Of a DNA stretch of 6,004 nucleotides, positions 5,892-6,004 are shown piece after piece. This DNA comes from Novosphingobium sp. (lineage in GTDB: Bacteria > Pseudomonadota > Alphaproteobacteria > Sphingomonadales > Sphingomonadaceae). The DNA lies in contig JAIXYF010000275.1 of assembly GCA_027490345.1 (NCBI GenBank), positions 1 to 6,004 of the forward strand. The letters run 5' to 3'. Both the position numbers and the translations under genes were made by a program. Below the pieces are notes generated by a model. The model worked only from the letters and a program-made list of their open reading frames with translations, made no database searches and had not been told where the DNA came from. The stretch's first letter is position 1. Each line of letters opens with the position of its first letter.

Positions 5892-6004
5892 TGGTCAGCT
5901 CTTGCGCCAGCATCCTTCGGCAGGCTCAGGATAATCGGGATTTCGATTTGACCAGAAAAGAAGGTTCCGCTCGTGCTGAGCTTGTCGAAGCACCGCATGC
6001 GGCC
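5891..6004 (+). CDS. Partial open frame coupled to phoH; possible start of ybeY altered by a REP element
   Basis: The ATG at 5891 overlaps the phoH stop by one base and has a well-placed AAGGA (5880-5884, six bases before it). The frame stays open for 38 codons to the window edge. The predicted N-terminus (MVSSCASILRQAQDN, later ARAELVEAPHAA) does not resemble YbeY and is largely encoded by the REP-like repeat, including the LRQAQD and ELVEA strings typical of such translated repeats. It could be a REP-derived extension of ybeY, a short leader peptide coupled to it, or a chance frame with ybeY starting beyond the window. Confidence 0.3.
   Translation, partial: MVSSCASILRQAQDNRDFDLTRKEGSARAELVEAPHAA
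5912..5993. repeat. REP-like inverted pair of palindromic repeats
   Basis: Left element 5912-5932 and right element 5973-5993 are inverted copies. CTTCGGCAGGCTCAG (5915-5929) pairs with CTGAGCTTGTCGAAG (5976-5990) at 13 of 15 positions, and the two others become G-U pairs in RNA. Each element also carries its own small terminal palindrome: ATCCT/AGGAT at 5912-5916 and 5928-5932, and GTGCT/AGCAC at 5973-5977 and 5989-5993. The sequence GTGCTGAGCTTGTCGAAGCAC is, to my knowledge, a very common intergenic repeat in sphingomonads. Such pairs are usually mobilised by REP-associated (TnpA/RAYT) transposases acting from elsewhere in the genome. As RNA, the long stem could attenuate transcription or protect phoH mRNA from 3' decay. 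Confidence 0.75.

Overview
The window looks like chromosomal DNA from a GC-rich alphaproteobacterium, most probably a sphingomonad (Erythrobacter/Novosphingobium-like). The reasons are the gene order fur-like / plsC / miaB / phoH, the close match of the Fur, MiaB and PhoH proteins to what I remember of that group, and a REP-like palindrome pair of the type common between sphingomonad genes at the right edge. These identifications rest on motif recognition, not on a database search.

Layout, all genes on the + strand. At 68-526 lies a Fur-family metal regulator, overlapped by the start of plsC (498-1370, 1-acylglycerol-3-phosphate acyltransferase). A stretch of about 680 bases without an intact gene follows (1371-2050). 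It holds a small operator-like palindrome (1424-1436), a start-less open frame that looks like a gene remnant (1462-1800), and an AT-rich promoter region with a perfect TTAA-N7-TTAA CtrA-type box (2000-2014). That promoter faces a 400-residue secreted protein (2051-3253) built from six degenerate tandem repeats of about 60-65 residues, which I cannot assign to a named family. Potential hairpins lie between it and miaB (3334-4698, tRNA methylthiotransferase). A short spacer with a promoter-like sequence and a 19-bp palindrome leads to phoH (4815-5891). At the right edge an ATG overlapping the phoH stop opens a frame that runs off the window through a REP-like inverted repeat.

How it fits together: the flanks are housekeeping genes (metal-dependent regulation, phospholipid synthesis, tRNA modification, PhoH RNA metabolism normally coupled to YbeY). 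The roughly 1.96 kb between plsC and miaB appears to be accessory DNA placed inside a cluster that I recall as compact in related genomes. The most interesting item is the secreted repeat protein under a probable CtrA promoter. This suggests a cell-cycle or motility-linked surface or extracellular protein, possibly a fibre or adhesin, and that role is inference. Secondary items are the competing stem-loops just upstream of miaB, the palindrome overlapping the phoH promoter, and the REP pair at what should be the start of ybeY.
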